DNA of 7,520 nucleotides from an uncultured Anaerosacchariphilus sp. (GTDB lineage Bacteria > Bacillota > Clostridia > Lachnospirales > Lachnospiraceae): NCBI GenBank assembly GCA_934373375.1, contig CAKROP010000092.1, forward strand, positions 1 through 7,520, given 5' to 3'. Below are positions 5,600 through 7,520 of the stretch, piece by piece (the first letter of the stretch is position 1; every line of letters starts with the position of its first letter). The translations under genes were made by a program, and so were the position numbers. The notes below the pieces were generated by a model. That model was given only the letters and a program-made list of their open reading frames with translations, was not told the origin of the DNA and did not search any database.

Positions 5600-5620
5600 C
5601 ATTTTCTTTTTTAGTATAAT
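5592..5620 (+). promoter_or_regulatory. Perfect-consensus sigma-A promoter of the creatininase-deoR operon
   Basis: TTGACA (5592-5597), a 17-bp spacer and TATAAT (5615-5620) give an exact match to consensus. The start site would be near 5627, leaving a leader of about 29 nt with AAGGAGG at 5641-5647. This position excludes the upstream in-frame ATG at 5632 as the start, since it would lie only about 5 nt into the transcript. Confidence 0.82.
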
Positions 5621-5655
5621 TTTTCTATAAAATGTGTTCAAAGGAGGATTTTGCA

Positions 5656-6381
5656 ATGGAAAAACACGCTTTTTACGCCGGACACTGTACAGCGCCAGAA
5701 TTTAATGATACAATAGCTTCCAATAAGGGTGTGATTCTGGTGTGCGGTTCCTGCGAGCAGCACGGCTATCACATGCCGCTGGATACGGACAATATCATCG
5801 GCTTCGAGCTGGCTCTGCGTATCGCCGAGAAGACGGATATGCTGGTAATGCCGCCGGTGACCTACGGCCAGGTGTGGTCCGCCAAGGGCTTCCCGGGTAC
5901 CATTTCCCTGACTCCTGCTGCGTTCAAATGCATTCTGAGGGAGATTATCTGCTCCCTGGAGCAGCAGAAGGTAAAAAATATCGTCCTGATGTCCGGGCAC
6001 AACGGCAATTATCCGATCTTAAAGGATCTGGCCCGGGAGATCCGCGATGAATTCGGCTGGACGAACATCTGGCATTTCCCCATGGCCTTCTCCAAAGAGC
6101 TGATGGCCCAGGGCAAATCCGCTCCCGCACCCATTCCCCACGCCGGCGAGGCTGAGACTGCTATGATGCTTTATCTGCGTCCGGATCTGGTACACCTTGA
6201 CCGGGCTGTTCCGGAATACCCGGATATGCCGAAGGAGTTCGCGTACCGGCCCATGCACTGGAACGAATTTATCAAGGTCGGTTCCTTCGGAGATCCCGGC
6301 GCCGCCACCGTCGAATATGGCCGCGCGCTGGTGGAATACGCCGTAGATACCACGGCAAATCTAATCAATCAATTGCTGTAA
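5656..6381 (+). CDS. Creatininase-family metallohydrolase
   Basis: The protein has 241 residues from the ATG at 5656, chosen because AAGGAGG (5641-5647) lies 8 nt upstream; an in-frame ATG eight codons earlier lacks a site. Creatininase-family landmarks are all present: CGSCEQHGYHMPLDTD with likely metal ligands E34, H36 and D45 (the same numbers as in Pseudomonas creatininase), then PPVTYG (66-71), FPGTISL (79-85), MSGHNGN (112-118, H115 a likely ligand) and PHAGEAET (161-168, E165 or E167 completing the site). The family is a two-metal cytoplasmic hydrolase group that includes creatininase, the formamidopyrimidine deformylase ArfB, MftE, and enzymes acting on cyclic inositol-derived ketones. 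True creatinine hydrolysis is not implied. Its position opposite a Ula-type PTS and in an operon with a DeoR-type regulator suggests a step in catabolism of an imported, perhaps cyclic or amide-bearing, carbohydrate. Confidence 0.9.
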   Translation: MEKHAFYAGHCTAPEFNDTIASNKGVILVCGSCEQHGYHMPLDTDNIIGFELALRIAEKTDMLVMPPVTYGQVWSAKGFPGTISLTPAAFKCILREIICSLEQQKVKNIVLMSGHNGNYPILKDLAREIRDEFGWTNIWHFPMAFSKELMAQGKSAPAPIPHAGEAETAMMLYLRPDLVHLDRAVPEYPDMPKEFAYRPMHWNEFIKVGSFGDPGAATVEYGRALVEYAVDTTANLINQLL

Positions 6382-6402
6382 CCCAGCAGGTAAAGGAGAT
6401 AC

Positions 6403-7173
6403 ATGAGAACTTCAGACAAAGAAATCCAGAAGCGCCTGGATGCTACCATCGAATATCTGGCGGAGAACGGCGAGACCCATATCGAGGATCTGGCCAATTA
6501 TCTATCGGTCTCTCCTTTAACGGTGCGCAGAAATATCAAGGAGCTCCAGGAGCAGAATATCATCGAGCTAAAGAACAGCAGCCTTTCGCTGAATCAATCC
6601 GCCCAGAAGAAATGGATGCGGCTGAAGAACCGGGACGCCCGGGTGCGGATTCAGCAGGCTGCGGCAGCTCTGGTGCAGCCGGGCGACGTCTGCTATATCA
6701 ATACCAGCTACACAGCCCTTGGAATCCTGAAGTATATCTCCGACACGCCCTGCACCGTCATCACGAACAATGTCAATGTGGTCAACATCGAGCGTTCCCC
6801 GCTGGTCCGCGTGGTGTTGACCGGAGGCGATCTTCACGCCACCCGAAGCTCCGTGGTAGGCGAAGCCGCCATCCGCATGGTGAATTTCAACCGGGCCAAC
6901 AAATGCTTCATCGGTATCGACTCCATCAGCCTGGAGAGTGGGCTTAGCTCCAATGATTTCTCCGAGGCCGCCCTCACCCAGCAGATGATCGAGAGCTGCA
7001 CCGGCGAGGTGATCCTGGTATCCACCAGCGATAAATTCACGCACTCGGCCCCGTTTTTCGTGGCGTCTCTGAATAAAATCAATACCTTTATCACGGACGG
7101 GAAGATCAATATGCTGACTCTCTATGAGATGCGGGACAACCGCAATATCAAGGTGATCGTCACTTCCGCGTGA
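6403..7173 (+). CDS. DeoR/GlpR-family transcriptional regulator
   Basis: This 256-residue protein is the usual length for DeoR regulators. An N-terminal winged helix-turn-helix (about 8-58) contains IEDLANYLSVSPLTVRRNIKE. The C-terminal DeoRC sensor (about 75-240) has VQPGDV, TVITNNVNVV, VLTGGDLHATRSSVVGEAA, KCFIGIDSISLESGLSSNDFSEAA and LVSTSDKF, matching the phosphosugar-binding fold. Two signatures are altered: the HGGA motif after the wing is replaced by LKNSSLSL, and the usual DSGTT effector loop reads NTSYTA (100-105). The gene follows the creatininase-family gene by 21 nt with AAGGAG at 6393-6398, and is followed by a terminator. By family habit it represses a neighbouring sugar operon and is relieved by a phosphorylated intermediate; the divergent PTS and its own operon are the natural targets. 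Confidence 0.9.
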   Translation: MRTSDKEIQKRLDATIEYLAENGETHIEDLANYLSVSPLTVRRNIKELQEQNIIELKNSSLSLNQSAQKKWMRLKNRDARVRIQQAAAALVQPGDVCYINTSYTALGILKYISDTPCTVITNNVNVVNIERSPLVRVVLTGGDLHATRSSVVGEAAIRMVNFNRANKCFIGIDSISLESGLSSNDFSEAALTQQMIESCTGEVILVSTSDKFTHSAPFFVASLNKINTFITDGKINMLTLYEMRDNRNIKVIVTSA

Positions 7174-7177
7174 CACC

Positions 7178-7229
7178 AAAAAGCCTTACTGACATTCAGA
7201 TTTCACTCTGATAATCGGTAAGGCTTTTT
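7178..7229 (+). terminator. Hairpin terminator after the DeoR-type regulator, probably bidirectional
   Basis: AAAAAGCCTTAC (7178-7189) pairs perfectly with GTAAGGCTTTTT (7218-7229), giving a 12-bp stem. Inside the 28-nt loop a second hairpin TCAGA/TCTGA (7196-7200 with 7207-7211) can form. The T-run continues as TTTTTCTTTGTTTT. It starts 5 nt after the TGA stop. The A-run on the left side makes it also suitable for transcripts arriving from the right on the minus strand, such as the gene ending at 7251. Confidence 0.82.
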
Positions 7230-7250
7230 CTTTGTTTTAATGCAATTTCT

Positions 7251-7415
7251 CTATTGATCCATCAACTGCGCCAGCAATCTGTCACAGCATTCCGACACAG
7301 CTTTCAACTGTGCCTCTGTAATCCCGTCGATATGAATCCCGCAGGTGCAGACCGCAGTACAGTTAGCTACATTGATGGGATTGGTATATGCGGCGATCGT
7401 GCTACTGTTTTTACA
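7251..7415 (-). pseudogene. C-terminal tail of an unidentified minus-strand gene (partial, no start)
   Basis: On the minus strand an open frame ends in TAG at 7253-7251 and is closed upstream by TGA at 7418-7416, with no usable start codon in its upper part. The 55 codons end with GIHIDGITEAQLKAVSEC and then CDRLLAQLMDQ, an amphipathic, protein-like ending placed correctly 21 nt before the shared terminator. Part of the upper half (from about 7336) overlaps the plus-strand MATE-like frame and is probably just its antisense. I do not recognise the protein. It may be the true tail of a gene whose 5' part has been lost or joined to foreign sequence. Confidence 0.35.
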
Positions 7416-7520
7416 TCAATTAATCGGTTTCTTTCAGTTGGAGGATGCAGAAGCAATTGCGGCTGCATTTTCTTATACAAGAATTGCCTGTGGTTTGATC
7501 GTATTTTCATTTCTGACATT
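7336..7520 (+). pseudogene. Internal fragment of a MATE-family transporter, 5' end missing, runs off the window
   Basis: The plus-strand frame is open from 7336 (after TGA at 7333-7335) to the window edge. It reads through AVQLATLMGLVYAAIVLLF, then HQLIGFFQLEDAEAI and SYTRIACGLIVFSFLT. This resembles the third transmembrane helix and the following loop and helix of MATE/DinF-type efflux proteins (compare the FF.L.DAE....A..Y..I pattern). Such a segment normally lies about 85 or more residues into the protein, but no N-terminal part or ribosome binding site precedes it here. ATG at 7375 is not a convincing start. It is therefore a truncated gene, a rearrangement product, or an assembly join. 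The family call rests on pattern memory over 61 codons. Confidence 0.42.

Noticed and set aside
5513..5600. CcpA cre site between the divergent operons
   Set aside because: No sequence close to TGNAANCGNNNNCA is present; the area is almost pure A/T.
5632..5655. In-frame upstream ATG that would add eight residues to the creatininase-family protein
   Set aside because: The predicted transcript starts near 5627, this ATG has no ribosome binding site, and the AAGGAGG at 5641-5647 serves the ATG at 5656. Metal-ligand numbering also fits the shorter form.
6568..7179. Long minus-strand open frame opposite the DeoR-type gene
   Set aside because: It mirrors the codon bias of the sense gene, has no ribosome binding site or family pattern, and runs into the terminator region.
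7375..7520. Start of a complete plus-strand gene at ATG 7375
   Set aside because: There is no ribosome binding site, the homology-like sequence continues upstream of the ATG, and the segment corresponds to the interior of a MATE protein.

Overview
The window reads like a chromosomal segment of an anaerobic, gut-type Clostridia bacterium, most likely Lachnospiraceae. This is inferred from protein style (DUF5711-like protein, CvpA-like protein, MPN-like/LysM membrane protein), strong AGGAGG ribosome binding sites, near-consensus sigma-A promoters and moderate GC content judged by eye. No mobile element, CRISPR array, tRNA or rRNA gene body lies inside the window.

Left edge (1-248): no gene. 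Two matched promoters on the minus strand (TTGACA, 17 bp, TGA-TAARRT, with A-tract upstream elements) point out of the window to the left. Their architecture is that of a stable-RNA (rRNA/tRNA) operon, whose body would lie outside. Just before them is the probable terminator of the minus-strand genes.

Region 249-3478 (minus strand, transcribed right to left): a three-gene cell-envelope cluster. It runs from a single-pass LysM protein with an MPN/JAMM-like but catalytically degenerate cytoplasmic domain, to a membrane-anchored DUF5711-type beta-propeller protein, to a CvpA-family multi-pass protein. The first gene has a roughly 205-nt, very structured GC-rich leader (3479-3683). Its predicted promoter overlaps the stop codon of the preceding PTS operon. 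The leader has mutually exclusive hairpins and a possible pseudoknot, and it matches no RNA class I recognise. It is the best candidate here for something undescribed.

Region 3714-5450 (minus strand): a two-gene PTS operon of the ascorbate (Ula/Sga) family, EIIC then EIIB, with no EIIA gene next to it. Region 5656-7173 (plus strand): a divergent two-gene operon encoding a creatininase-family metallohydrolase and a DeoR/GlpR-type regulator, closed by a strong hairpin terminator. The 205-bp AT-rich divergent intergenic region carries two near-consensus promoters facing away from each other and operator-like repeats. The simplest model is a small catabolic locus. The regulator senses a phosphorylated intermediate and controls both transcripts, the PTS imports and phosphorylates a sugar acid, lactone or other cyclic polyol-like substrate, and the hydrolase acts on a ring or amide in it. 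The substrate cannot be read from the sequence.

Right edge (7174-7520): after the terminator there is the C-terminal tail of an unidentified minus-strand gene (stop at 7251-7253, no start codon). It overlaps or abuts a plus-strand frame that looks like an internal piece of a MATE-family transporter lacking its N-terminus. This arrangement suggests a rearrangement scar or a chimeric assembly join.
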